Below are positions 24,036 through 33,641 of a DNA stretch of 64,000 nt, one piece after another. The notes beneath the pieces were generated by a model, which searched no databases, had not been told where the DNA came from, and was given only the letters and a program-made list of their open reading frames with translations. The translations under genes and the position numbers were made by a program. Position 1 is the stretch's first letter, and every line of letters starts with the position of its first letter. Source of the stretch: Agaribacillus aureus (GTDB taxonomy: Bacteria; Bacteroidota; Bacteroidia; Cytophagales; Cyclobacteriaceae); NCBI GenBank assembly GCA_030442055.1, contig JAUJEB010000004.1, positions 310,001 to 374,000 of the forward strand. The letters are read 5' to 3'.

Positions 24036-27000
24036 CTATTTTTTCCCTTTGCCTTTTTGCTCAGTAACTTTGCCGGTATTCCTTATTTCGTTTTCTATTA
24101 AAGTACCGTCGAGGGTACCGGTAAGTGCGATAAATTCTACCCGTCTGTTTTGAGCCTTACCCTTTGCGGTCTGGTTGGATGCAATGGGTCTTGATTCACC
24201 AAAACCTTTGTTGGTTAATCTGTTTTCACGAATACCAAACTTGATTAAAGCGATCTTGATAGCTTCTGCCCTGTTTTCGGATAGTTTTTGATTGAATTCA
24301 TCCGAACCGTCGCTATCGGTATGTCCATCGATACGGAAAGATATATCGGGATGCTCTTTCATAAAGGAGGCAATTTTATTAATGATACCAAATGATTCCG
24401 GTTTGATAACAGATTTAGCCACATCGAATAAAATATCATGCGTAGTAAACATACCTTTTGAAACGACCTGTTCGTATAGGGTCATATCTTCAGGTGTCCC
24501 TACCATACATCCGTTGGCATCGGTAACATTTACAGTATACACACCGAGCACCAGGTTTTCAATGTCCTCGGTCGTGGCACCATTACTCCATTGGTAGCTA
24601 TAAGGCTTTACGCCTCCGGAAGCTGTAATGAAAACGGCTCCGCTATTATCACCACAACACTTGACATTTCTTACAGAATCTATTCGAAGCTCCATGATCG
24701 GGGGCTCGGTAATTTCAGCGTGCAACGTTCGCAAACAACCATTGTTATCGGTGACCATGACGGAATAGCTGTCGGCGCCTACATCTGCTAAATTCCTGGT
24801 ATCAATGCCATTACTCCAAACATATTTATATGGTTCTTCTCCTCCGGAAACTGAAATATCGATGGCGCCATTGGTATCACCATAACAGTTTACATTGGTG
24901 ACTCCTGTGACCGACGCTTCAAACAAGGTTGGTTCTTCCACACTGGCTTCCAGAAAACTTTGACAACCATTCCCCTCTGTTATGGTAAGCTGATAATTGC
25001 CTGCTTTCAACCTTTGTATATCTTCTGTGCTTGCGCCATTACTCCAATCAAATTTGTAGGGCCCCACTCCCCCACGCACCGTAACGTATATAGATCCCGT
25101 GCTATCTCCATGACACCTGATATTGGTAATGGCGTCAATAGTTTTGATTAGGACTGCCGGTTCTTCAATGACATGCTGATAGGAGGTTTGACAACCGTTT
25201 CCATCCATCACGGTGGCGGTGTACTCGCCCGCTGGCATATTGCGTAAACTTCTTCCTGTCATTCCGTTATTCCAGGAATATTGATATGGAGCCACCCCAC
25301 CGGTAGCATGGATCGCAATATTTCCTGTTTCCCTGCCCGAACATTCGATATTTGTTAATGAATCCAACACCAGGCTCAGCGGCTGCGGCTGGTTAACAGT
25401 AGCTGAAACATTTACTTCACATCCAAGTGCATCTTTGACGCGCAAGGTATAATCATCTGCCAATACATCCACTAGATCCTCGGAGTTAGCACCGTTGCTC
25501 CAAATGTAGCTGTAAGGCATAGATCCTCCGGAAACCACCACGTCTACCATCCCCTTGTTTTCTCCATTGCATAAAACATGGAAAATTGTATCAACCGCCG
25601 CCTTAAGCGGTGGTGGTTCAGCAATGGAAGTCGATATAGTAGCCTGACATCCCTCGCCGTCCTTTACCCTAAGGCTGTAATCACCGGCGGAAACATTCAG
25701 CAGGTCTTTTTGCTTTGAGCCATTGTTCCATTCATAAGAATAAGGTTGGGAACCCCCGGATACATTGACGAAAACCTTACCTTTATTTTCTCCGCTACAG
25801 CTGACGTTAACCACCTCCTGAACAGATACGCTTAATGGCAAGGGCTCCGTAATAGTTGCGGTCAGGTTTCTGGAACAGCCATTGGCATCAGCTATATTGA
25901 CCGAGTAGTCACCGGCCGGTTTGGACGCCAGGTTTTGGGAGGTATCTCCGCTACTCCATGCAAACTTATAGGGTTCAACACCTCCGCTCACCTTGATATT
26001 AATGGCCCCGTTACCTTCACCAAAGCAATGGTTATGTTCAATCGATTCAATAACTGCCACCAGTTCGGTAGGTTCGTCGATCGTGGCATCAAGTCGGGTG
26101 ATACAACCATTGGCATCACTTATTTTCACCGCATATTCACCAGAAATGACACCTAATATATCTTTGGAAGTAGCGCCGGTATTCCAGTAATAACTGTAAG
26201 GCTTTATTCCTCCCTCAACGTTCAGATGAATTTCACCATTGCTTTCGCCTTTACACCTGATGTGCTTTACCTCCCCCAACGCGACGGAGAACGAATCAGG
26301 TTGGGTGATCTTTTGACTCAATATACTTTGACATCCAGCTTTATCAATCACAGTGAGCGTATAATCACCGGCGGCTACGCCTGAAATATCCTGAGTGGTT
26401 TGTCCCGTATTCCACTCATAGCGATATGGCTCCCTACCACCGGTCACGGTTACATTGATTTCGCCGCTTTTATCATTGTAGCATAAAACATCTTTAAATG
26501 CATCGGATTTTATGACCAGGGGAGCAGGTTGTGCTATGTTGGCATTCAACGTTCTTTTGTAACCGCTGGCGTCGGTTACCTCAACGGAATAATCACCCGC
26601 CGGAACGTTACTTATGTTTTGTGTCGTGTGGCCATTACTCCATTGATAGCTATAGGGCTTTACCCCTCCTGAAACATCGATTGACAGACTGCCGGTATTA
26701 TTTCCATTACATTTGACGTCAACTACAGATACCAGTTTTACCGTCAATGCCTGCGGCTGATCAATTTTTGTATTTAACACTTTTTCACAACCATTTTTAT
26801 CAAAAATCTGCACCGAATAATTACCTCCCGGTACCCCGGTAAGGTCTTTTGAAGTTGCACCGTTACTCCAGCTGTACCGGTAGGGAGCAACGCCTCCCGA
26901 CACACTGATGTTTATAGCTCCGGTATTTTCTCCGTACCTGACTATATCTGTTACTTTTGTGATGCTTGCCTCCAGGAGTGTTGGTTGTTTTAAGGTGGTT

Positions 27001-30000
27001 TGGGTAATTGAATCCCGGCAGGCATTAGCGTCAGTAATTTTAAGTGCATAAGTTCCGGCAGGAACTCCGATCAGGTCCTGGGTGGTTGCTCCATTACTCC
27101 AATTATAGGTAAAGGGAGCCGTACCGCCGGTAACTGTTACATTCAGCAAACCGTCAGTACCTTGATAACACGAGATGTCTTTAACCTCAACCAATTCGCT
27201 GGTAAGCTTTGGCGGCTGGTTGATTGTCGCCGTGATGCGCTTTGAGCAGCCATTTTTATCGGTAATATCAACTGTATAGGTGCCGGCTGCCACTTCGGAA
27301 ATATTCTGCGACGTGCTTCCATTACTCCATTTAAAGGCGTAGGGTTTGACCCCACCCTTAACGTCAATAGATACGGCGCCTATTTTATCTCCATAACAGA
27401 AAATGTCTTTTACCGCTACCAATTCAGCAACCAGGGGGCGAGGCTCTCGGACTGTCGCTGTAAGTGATTTAATACAACCTTTGGCATCAAATACGGTAAC
27501 GGTATAGGTCCCGGCTTCAAGTTCCTTAATATTCTGGGAGGTGGATCCATTGCTCCAACTGTAGTTGTAAGGTTTAACGCCACCGGTAACTTCCACTTCA
27601 ATTGAACCCTTTTTGTCGCCGCTGCAAAGTATATGTGTAATGGTATCAAGTGCAATCGCCAGCTGCTCTGGTTCTTTGATCTCTGCACTTAATTTATTAT
27701 TACAACCATTCTTGTCAGTAATGCTGACATCATATTTTCCAGCCGCTACTCCCTGCAAATCCTGGGTAGCTGCACCATTGCTCCACTGGTAGGTAAATGG
27801 TCCTACCCCACCTGACACTGAAATATCAATGGCCCCCTCTTTATCTCCGTTACACAATACATCCCTTACTGATTTGACCGAATAGTTTATTTTGGGTGGC
27901 TGAGTCAGGGTAGTGGTAACTTTTTGAATACAGCCATTGGCATCAGTAGCTGTCAACGTATATTTTCCAATGGGAAGGTCGGCAACATGCTGGGTGGTCG
28001 CCCCATTACTCCACTGATAAGTATAAGGCAACACCCCACCGATAACCCGTACGTTGATGGCACCAATATTTTCTTCAAAACACCTTAGATGCTGTTCAGA
28101 CTCGAGGCTCGCTACAAACCTTGGGGGTTCAGTAATTTGCGCATCCAACGTGGTCGCACACCCTTTGGCATCAGCGATAATAACTGAATAATTTCCACTT
28201 GGCAACCCGGAAATATCCTTTTTTGTCAATCCGTTGCTCCATTTGTAGGTGTGTGGCGCTATGCCACCGCTCACTTGCAAGCTGATGGCACCTGTTTTCA
28301 GACCATTACATTTAATATTGGTCGTACTTAAATTGGCGGTCAGTACGGGGTTTTCAGTTACTTCAGCACTCAACGAGTCGGTACAGTTATTGGCATCTCT
28401 GATAATAACCGAATACCGCCCTGCCTTTACATCCACAATGTCCTGCGTGGTAGCGCCATTGCTCCAACGATAGGTATAGGGCTCAACACCTCCTGTAACA
28501 TTTATATCTACCGCTCCCTTGCTATCATTGTAACACTGATTATTTATTACGCCCGCTACTTTACAAATGAGCCGGCTCGGCTCAGTAATGTCTTTGCTAA
28601 AAGAAGCGGAGCACCCATTGAGGTCTGATACCTCTAAGCGATAGGTGCCCGCTTTTTTATTAACGATATTCAATACAGTATCTCCTGAATTCCAACGATA
28701 GCTGTAAGGAGGCTGGCCCCCTTTGACGCTCAGTGCTATTGAGCCGGTATAACTGCCGTTGCAATCTGCATTTCTTACTAAATTTTCTGTGATTATCAAT
28801 TTATCGGGCTCTGTTATCCTTTTTTCCAGCTTTCCCTGACAACCGTTAACATCTGTCACCACCACCCGGTAATCACCGGCCTTTAACCCGGTTAAATCTT
28901 CGGTTTCAGCCCCATTATTCCATTGATAACTGTAGGGGGCTACACCTCCTTCAACAGAGATATCGATCATCCCGGTGGCGTCTCCTGTACATTTGATGTG
29001 GTTAAAATGCTCAAATGCAAGCCTTAGCGGTTCCGGTTGTTTAATTGTTACCGAAATCTCCAGCTCACAACGATTGGCATCCAATATTTTGACATGATAA
29101 TCCCCGGCGGGTAAATTGTCCAGGTCCTGACTGATCTCCCCATTACTCCAATGATACCTGTAGGGTTGCACTCCCCCCTCTGCATTTATATCTATGGCAC
29201 CTGTATTTTCTCCGTGGCACTTGATATCCGTTACCTTTACCACCTCAGCTTTGAACTCTGATGGTTGGGTAATATTGGTTACCACCTCCTGCTTAAATCC
29301 ATTGGCGTCGGTAACAGTTACGGCGTATTGACCCACCGGCAAAGAAGCTATATCCTCTGTGGTCGCGCCATTATTCCATTGATAGGTGTAAGGTGTCACT
29401 CCTCCAAAAACAGAGATGTTAACCTCACCTGTTTTATCGCCATAACAAGACACATTTTTTGTATTGTCAAGCTTGACAACCAGGGGCGCCGGCTCAGTAA
29501 TAGTCACATTCATAATCTTCGCACAACCCCTGTCGTCAGTCACCCGAACCCTGTAATTACCCGCGGTGAGCTTATCAATATCCTGGGTCAAACTTTCGCT
29601 GGACCATTTATATTTATAAGGTTTCACACCGCCATTTACTTCAATGTCGATAGCACCATCACTACCGCCGTTGTAAGAGACATCATTTGACCTGACCAGG
29701 TTGACAATCATTGCCTCTGGTTCTGTAATGGTTGCCTCCATTGAATTGCGGCAACCGTTCTTATCGGTTACTGCCACCGAATATTCTCCAGCCGGAATAC
29801 CGACCAAATCCTGGGTAGCGGCACCATTGCTCCATTGATAAGTGTAAGGCAGTTGCCCGCCTTTGACATTCGCGTTGATAGTTCCGCCAAAGTCACCATT
29901 ACAGCGCAGATTGTTCACCTCATCAAATGTTATGGTAAGCTCCTCAGGTTCAACGACTTTGGTTGAAGAAACCTCTGTACATCCTTTGGAGTCGGTCACC

Positions 30001-30767
30001 GTAACCTCGTAAACACCAGCCAGCAATCCTTTAATGTCTTCGGTAGTTTGACCGCTGCTCCACTGATATTTATAAGGCGGAACACCGCCACCTACTGTTA
30101 CATCCACACTTCCCGTACTATCACCATGGCACTTAATATTATTAATATGATCGATTGACCGGACAATCAATGGTTTTTCCAATACATCGGCTGAAACAAT
30201 GTCCTGACAAAGATTGGCATCGGTAATCAATACGGAATACCTTCCCGAGTTAACGCCTTTGAGATCCTCCAGGTGGGAGCCGTCGCTCCAGCTAAATTTG
30301 TAAGGTGCTTTTCCACCGCTCACCGATATGTTGACCTCGCCGTTATTGTAGCCATAACACAGGATATGTTTGACGGATTCAATTTCTCCGACTAGCCTTT
30401 GAGGTTCAGTAATTTCAACTTCCAATGTATCGCTACAGCTAAATTCATCATACACCGCCACCCGGTAAGTGCCGGCGCGAAGACCCGCAACGTCCTGGGT
30501 TGTATCGCTGCTGGACCAGTAATATTTATAGGGAGGATAGCCTCCGTACGCTGAAATATTGATGGCCCCTTTACTCTCACCATAACAAGTATTATGGGTG
30601 GCTTTTTCAAGTTTCACCATAATCTTTGGAGACTGGGTAATGATGATATCTAATCCTTTTGTCTTTTTTTCAGCAGGTTTATCCTGGGCGCTGACTTGAA
30701 CAGTGGCAATAATCAGGCATGAGAATAGTATCCCCAACACCCGTTTCTTGTTTTGGATGGTGATCAT
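24036..30767 (-). CDS. SprB-repeat protein (27 repeats) with C-terminal OmpA peptidoglycan-binding domain
   Basis: The protein has 2243 residues. A signal peptide (VLGILFSCLIIATVQVSA) and a short Lys-rich linker precede 27 SprB repeats (Pfam PF13573), each about 76 residues long: C(Y/N/H)G, GAIDIxVxGGxxPYxYxWSNG, a T/S-rich turn, DL, GxYxVxVTDxNGC, ITEP. The final 150 or so residues are an OmpA-like domain (ILFDVAKSVI, DGHTDSDGSDEFN, ENRAEAIK, GESRPIASN) with the Asp and Arg expected to bind diaminopimelate, and a Lys-rich tail. There is no T9SS sorting domain. Most SprB-repeat proteins I know of are T9SS cargo released to the surface; here the repeats would instead be fixed to peptidoglycan. 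Inferred role: a long periplasmic or envelope-spanning tether. The gene is alone in its orientation, with an unusual repeat cluster in its upstream region. Confidence 0.93.
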   Translation of the reverse strand: MITIQNKKRVLGILFSCLIIATVQVSAQDKPAEKKTKGLDIIITQSPKIMVKLEKATHNTCYGESKGAINISAYGGYPPYKYYWSSSDTTQDVAGLRAGTYRVAVYDEFSCSDTLEVEITEPQRLVGEIESVKHILCYGYNNGEVNISVSGGKAPYKFSWSDGSHLEDLKGVNSGRYSVLITDANLCQDIVSADVLEKPLIVRSIDHINNIKCHGDSTGSVDVTVGGGVPPYKYQWSSGQTTEDIKGLLAGVYEVTVTDSKGCTEVSSTKVVEPEELTITFDEVNNLRCNGDFGGTINANVKGGQLPYTYQWSNGAATQDLVGIPAGEYSVAVTDKNGCRNSMEATITEPEAMIVNLVRSNDVSYNGGSDGAIDIEVNGGVKPYKYKWSSESLTQDIDKLTAGNYRVRVTDDRGCAKIMNVTITEPAPLVVKLDNTKNVSCYGDKTGEVNISVFGGVTPYTYQWNNGATTEDIASLPVGQYAVTVTDANGFKQEVVTNITQPSEFKAEVVKVTDIKCHGENTGAIDINAEGGVQPYRYHWSNGEISQDLDNLPAGDYHVKILDANRCELEISVTIKQPEPLRLAFEHFNHIKCTGDATGMIDISVEGGVAPYSYQWNNGAETEDLTGLKAGDYRVVVTDVNGCQGKLEKRITEPDKLIITENLVRNADCNGSYTGSIALSVKGGQPPYSYRWNSGDTVLNIVNKKAGTYRLEVSDLNGCSASFSKDITEPSRLICKVAGVINNQCYNDSKGAVDINVTGGVEPYTYRWSNGATTQDIVDVKAGRYSVIIRDANNCTDSLSAEVTENPVLTANLSTTNIKCNGLKTGAISLQVSGGIAPHTYKWSNGLTKKDISGLPSGNYSVIIADAKGCATTLDAQITEPPRFVASLESEQHLRCFEENIGAINVRVIGGVLPYTYQWSNGATTQHVADLPIGKYTLTATDANGCIQKVTTTLTQPPKINYSVKSVRDVLCNGDKEGAIDISVSGGVGPFTYQWSNGAATQDLQGVAAGKYDVSITDKNGCNNKLSAEIKEPEQLAIALDTITHILCSGDKKGSIEVEVTGGVKPYNYSWSNGSTSQNIKELEAGTYTVTVFDAKGCIKSLTATVREPRPLVAELVAVKDIFCYGDKIGAVSIDVKGGVKPYAFKWSNGSTSQNISEVAAGTYTVDITDKNGCSKRITATINQPPKLTSELVEVKDISCYQGTDGLLNVTVTGGTAPFTYNWSNGATTQDLIGVPAGTYALKITDANACRDSITQTTLKQPTLLEASITKVTDIVRYGENTGAINISVSGGVAPYRYSWSNGATSKDLTGVPGGNYSVQIFDKNGCEKVLNTKIDQPQALTVKLVSVVDVKCNGNNTGSLSIDVSGGVKPYSYQWSNGHTTQNISNVPAGDYSVEVTDASGYKRTLNANIAQPAPLVIKSDAFKDVLCYNDKSGEINVTVTGGREPYRYEWNTGQTTQDISGVAAGDYTLTVIDKAGCQSILSQKITQPDSFSVALGEVKHIRCKGESNGEIHLNVEGGIKPYSYYWNTGATSKDILGVISGEYAVKISDANGCITRLDATIDEPTELVAVIESIEHNHCFGEGNGAINIKVSGGVEPYKFAWSSGDTSQNLASKPAGDYSVNIADANGCSRNLTATITEPLPLSVSVQEVVNVSCSGENKGKVFVNVSGGSQPYSYEWNNGSKQKDLLNVSAGDYSLRVKDGEGCQATISTSIAEPPPLKAAVDTIFHVLCNGENKGMVDVVVSGGSMPYSYIWSNGANSEDLVDVLADDYTLRVKDALGCEVNVSATVNQPQPLSLVLDSLTNIECSGRETGNIAIHATGGVAPYQYSWNNGMTGRSLRNMPAGEYTATVMDGNGCQTSYQHVIEEPAVLIKTIDAITNIRCHGDSTGSIYVTVRGGVGPYKFDWSNGASTEDIQRLKAGNYQLTITEGNGCQSFLEASVEEPTLFEASVTGVTNVNCYGDTNGAIDISVSGGEEPYKYVWSNGIDTRNLADVGADSYSVMVTDNNGCLRTLHAEITEPPIMELRIDSVRNVKCCGDNSGAVFITASGGVKPYSYQWSNGATTEDIENLVLGVYTVNVTDANGCMVGTPEDMTLYEQVVSKGMFTTHDILFDVAKSVIKPESFGIINKIASFMKEHPDISFRIDGHTDSDGSDEFNQKLSENRAEAIKIALIKFGIRENRLTNKGFGESRPIASNQTAKGKAQNRRVEFIALTGTLDGTLIENEIRNTGKVTEQKGKGKK
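24491..30617 (-). repeat. 27 tandem SprB repeats (about 227 bp each)
   Basis: Counting the recurring C(x)G...GG(x)xPY...W core gives 27 units averaging 75-76 residues. Almost every unit has two cysteines, the first in CYG/CNG and the second in NGC. Repeats 5 and 17 lack the first (SYNG, RYGE) and repeats 6 and 18 lack the second (NGF, SGY). The DNA copies are diverged, so this is an old expansion. Confidence 0.9.
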
Positions 30768-31216
30768 AACATTTAAGTTTAAAAAGCGGCATTACCTGTC
30801 GTTACAAAAAAATGGTCTTACCGAGTGAACATAAAAAATTGGCTTCACCTGATCTAAAAAATGGTTTCACCTGAATTGAACTTAAAAATGTATTTACCAG
30901 AGTTGATATGAATATGTCTAAAAAAAAATTACATTAAAAAATTGACATAGTTTTATATTAGAAAAGCTTAAATATAAGCGGTAAAGGCCCCGAAAATAAA
31001 ATAGTTAGCTTCCAATAAAAAACCTGCGTAAGGTAAACTTAAAAATTGCACTTCTATCATTTAAGCCTCCGATAAGGCCCTGCTGATCTTAAAAAAAGCA
31101 GTCATTAGATCGATATTGGCTGCTCCATGGCTGAAATCGTCATGAAATCAACAATATTATTTAATTTGGTGCAACCCTGATGATACTAGTCTGTCCTTAC
31201 TACAGAAGTTTTAAAA
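30768..31216. other. Divergent intergenic region between SprB-OmpA and ECF sigma genes
   Basis: 449 AT-rich bases serving both divergent genes. The half next to the SprB-OmpA gene has the five direct repeats described separately. The half next to the sigma gene has a TAATTTGG element near 31165, similar to but not matching the Bacteroidota -7 consensus TAnnTTTG, with no clear -33 element. No ORF or RNA gene is evident. Confidence 0.45.
30781..30911. promoter_or_regulatory. Five imperfect direct repeats upstream of the SprB-OmpA gene
   Basis: Starting 14 bp before the SprB-OmpA start codon, a motif resembling AAAAAATGGTTTTACCTGA occurs five times. TTACC or TCACC cores lie at 30792, 30818, 30845, 30867 and 30894 (spacings 26, 27, 22 and 27 bp). 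On the gene's own strand each unit reads TCAGGTRAAnCCATTTTT-like. The layout suggests a repeated regulator-binding site or a repeated leader element; no such motif is known to me. Function is inferred. Confidence 0.5.
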
Positions 31217-31786
31217 TTGGAAGTTGAATACATAAATATTCACCAAGAGATTGTCGACCGATGCAAATCAGGTGATAAAGCGGCATTTAGAGAACTGTAC
31301 GACCTTTATTCAAAGGCTATGTTCAATATCTGCTATCGTATTACCAATGATCAATACGAGGCCGAGGATGTTTTACAAGAAGCATTTGTAAGTGCTTTTA
31401 AAAACATTGGCGCCTTCAGAGCCGAATCTTCATTTGGTGCATGGTTAAAAAAAATAGTTGTTAACCGCGCTATCAACCATATGAAGAAAAAAAAGCTGAA
31501 GTTAACATCTCTGGAAGAAAATTTTGAAACTGCTGATTTAAATTATCACAATGAAGTATCCGATAATCTCGACGATTCCAATTACAACATTGAAATGATA
31601 AAAAAAGCGGTCAATCTATTGCCTGATGGTTACAGAATGGTTTTTTCATTATACTTGCTCGAAGGTTATGATCATGCTGAAATAGCACAGATAATGGAAA
31701 TTACCGAGTCGACTTCCAAATCACAGTATAATCGGGCAAAAAAGAAACTGAAAAATATTTTAGAAGAATTATGCAGGATAAATTAG
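31217..31786 (+). CDS. ECF RNA polymerase sigma factor
   Basis: 189 residues from a TTG start; an in-frame stop lies nine codons upstream and the first ATG is inside region 2. Sigma region 2 is clear (FRELYDLYSKAMFNICYRI, EAEDVLQEAFVSAF, FGAWLKKIVVNRAINH). Region 4 is also clear (YRMVFSLYLLEGYDHAEIAQ, then TSKSQYNRAKKKLKN). It recruits RNA polymerase to a dedicated set of promoters. It overlaps the downstream anti-sigma-like gene by 16 bp, the usual arrangement for an ECF pair, and a DUF4097 gene follows. It closely resembles the sigma factor at 37739-38296, especially in region 4, so the two are probably paralogues with possible cross-talk. Confidence 0.93.
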   Translation: MEVEYINIHQEIVDRCKSGDKAAFRELYDLYSKAMFNICYRITNDQYEAEDVLQEAFVSAFKNIGAFRAESSFGAWLKKIVVNRAINHMKKKKLKLTSLEENFETADLNYHNEVSDNLDDSNYNIEMIKKAVNLLPDGYRMVFSLYLLEGYDHAEIAQIMEITESTSKSQYNRAKKKLKNILEELCRIN

Positions 31787-32313
31787 AGAAGTTTATTAAA
31801 GAAAACCGGCAATTGCTGGACGACAAGACGCCTGATGGCGGTTTGTGGTCCAAAATAGAGCAGGAAATAGACCGGGATCGCAAAAAAAAACGCGTTGATT
31901 TTACTTTTCTTTGGAAAGCTGCAGCTATATTCTTTTTAGGTGTTAGCGGCTATTTATTCTACCAGCTAAATAACTCAGAAGCTAATCGTTCATCTGATTT
32001 ATCAACGGCCGGTATTATGAAAGAATTTGAAGCCGCCGAGGCTTTTTACATCGCCGAGATCTCGGAGAAAAGGGCAAATATTGAAGCTATCAACGATGTG
32101 AATCAACATCTCGCCCAGAGCTTTCAGGAAGATATTCACAAACTGGACAGCATGTATGGCGAGCTGAAAAAGGAGCTTTTCCAAGATAACAACGAGCAGG
32201 TATTCAACGCCTTAATTCAAAACTTACAAATAAGAATAGAGATTCTGAACCAACAATTAAATATTCTGGAACAAGTGAAAAAATCTAAAAAAGATGAAAA
32301 GGTCAATATATAA
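31771..32313 (+). CDS. Single-pass membrane protein, probable anti-sigma factor
   Basis: The protein has 180 residues. The N-terminal 45 or so are charged and presumably cytoplasmic, with a GLWSKIEQEID segment like that of Bacteroidota anti-sigma proteins. One membrane span follows (FLWKAAAIFFLGVSGYLFY), then a periplasmic part predicted to be coiled coil (about residues 80-175). The 16-bp overlap with the ECF sigma gene upstream and 20-bp overlap with the DUF4097 gene downstream suggest translational coupling. Inferred role: holds the sigma factor at the membrane until an envelope signal arrives. There is no zinc-binding anti-sigma (ZAS) motif, so the mechanism is not predictable. Confidence 0.75.
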   Translation: MQDKLEKFIKENRQLLDDKTPDGGLWSKIEQEIDRDRKKKRVDFTFLWKAAAIFFLGVSGYLFYQLNNSEANRSSDLSTAGIMKEFEAAEAFYIAEISEKRANIEAINDVNQHLAQSFQEDIHKLDSMYGELKKELFQDNNEQVFNALIQNLQIRIEILNQQLNILEQVKKSKKDEKVNI

Positions 32314-33370
32314 TTTTACAATATTCTTTTTAACCATACTGACTTTTATCAACTTCCATGGCGTCAGTCAAAACCGATATGGAGAAAAGTCAAAACAAAT
32401 AAAAAAGTCCTATAATCTGTCGGGAAAGACCAGGCTGGCTATCAGCAATAAATATGGTAATATTCATATCAATACCTGGGACAAAAGCCAAATGGACGTC
32501 ACCGTCACCATTACTGCCGAGAAAGCCAGTGAAAGAAGAGCTCAGGAATTAATAGATAATGTACATATTGACATCGCCGGCGGGGAAACTTCTGGGTTTG
32601 TTGAATTTACTACAAGGATCAGAGGAAATATCAATAACCGGAAAAATGAATCGTTTTCAGTTGACTATGAGGTAAATATGCCCAAGACCAGTCCGCTCAA
32701 TATTAACAATAAATATGGAAATTTATACGTGTCAGACCTCAATGCCGAGGTGAAAATTGACGTGGCCTATGGCAAAATACGCCTCGATGAAATCAATGGG
32801 GATGCACAGCTGGAATTGTCCTATGGCGGTGGTGAAATCGAAAAAATCGGATCTGGCAATTTAGATATCAGCTATTCTAATTTAGATGTAGAAGATTGTT
32901 CTAATATGGATATAGACAGCAGGTACTCCAATCTCAATTTTGGAACGGCCGGCCGGCTGGATATCTCCAACAGGTATGGTAACCTGGATATTGACAGGGT
33001 GGTCAGCATTGTTGGCGACAGCAAATACGGAAAACTTAAAATCGATGCACTTGATAAAACTCTGGATATGGAAATAGAATATGGCGGCGGGCTAAGGGTC
33101 AGAAAGATCTCCAAGAATTTTGAAAGAGTAATAATTGACAGCGAATACGTCACGTCAGAATTATCATTTGAAAGGGGAAGCTCAGCAAAGGTTCAGGCAA
33201 ATACCCGCTACGGTAAATTAAGGTACGATCAAGGTGACTTCGATTTCAATTATGTCAACACCTCCAATAATTCCAGCGAATACCGGGGAAAAATGGGCAA
33301 TACCAACAACCCAAGCGCGCAGGTAAGGCTGCGTTCTTCTTACGGTAGTATAATTCTTGGCGTAGAATAA
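32294..33370 (+). CDS. DUF4097-type secreted beta-solenoid protein
   Basis: The protein has 358 residues. A signal peptide (IFFLTILTFINFHGVSQ) is followed by about a dozen copies of a short beta rung with core (N/S)xYGxLxI, spaced irregularly by about 12-45 residues: NKYGNIHI, NKYGNLYV, VAYGKIRL, ISYSNLDV, NRYGNLDI, SKYGKLKI, TRYGKLRY, SSYGSIIL. This matches DUF4097/putative adhesin proteins (Pfam PF13349), which fold as beta-solenoids. It is the third gene of the sigma/anti-sigma operon, so it is probably a periplasmic or outer-membrane-facing effector or sensor. The exact function is unknown. Confidence 0.8.
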   Translation: MKRSIYNFTIFFLTILTFINFHGVSQNRYGEKSKQIKKSYNLSGKTRLAISNKYGNIHINTWDKSQMDVTVTITAEKASERRAQELIDNVHIDIAGGETSGFVEFTTRIRGNINNRKNESFSVDYEVNMPKTSPLNINNKYGNLYVSDLNAEVKIDVAYGKIRLDEINGDAQLELSYGGGEIEKIGSGNLDISYSNLDVEDCSNMDIDSRYSNLNFGTAGRLDISNRYGNLDIDRVVSIVGDSKYGKLKIDALDKTLDMEIEYGGGLRVRKISKNFERVIIDSEYVTSELSFERGSSAKVQANTRYGKLRYDQGDFDFNYVNTSNNSSEYRGKMGNTNNPSAQVRLRSSYGSIILGVE

Positions 33371-33641
33371 TAAAGAGGAATATTTATAGCAAGAAGGTTT
33401 ACGCGATAAGGTCCGTTATTAATTTCAAAGCAGGTTACCTGGAAATCCGGGGATTGGCCTGACGCAAAATTAGTTCTTCTGTGCACTTAAAATGCCAATA
33501 TCTAAGTCACAGCCTCCCGTCCTGCGTGATTTTATAAAAGACGGCAACCGGTCAAAGATTTATCAGATTAATTTTTTAAAGACATCTTAACAATTAAAGC
33601 GTCAAATCATCTAAATTCGCTAAGGACTTTTTAAGGCAGAT

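Noticed and set aside
24036..30767. SprB-repeat protein as T9SS cargo such as SprB itself
   Set aside because: The C-terminus is an OmpA-type domain with a Lys-rich tail; no type A or type B sorting domain is present.
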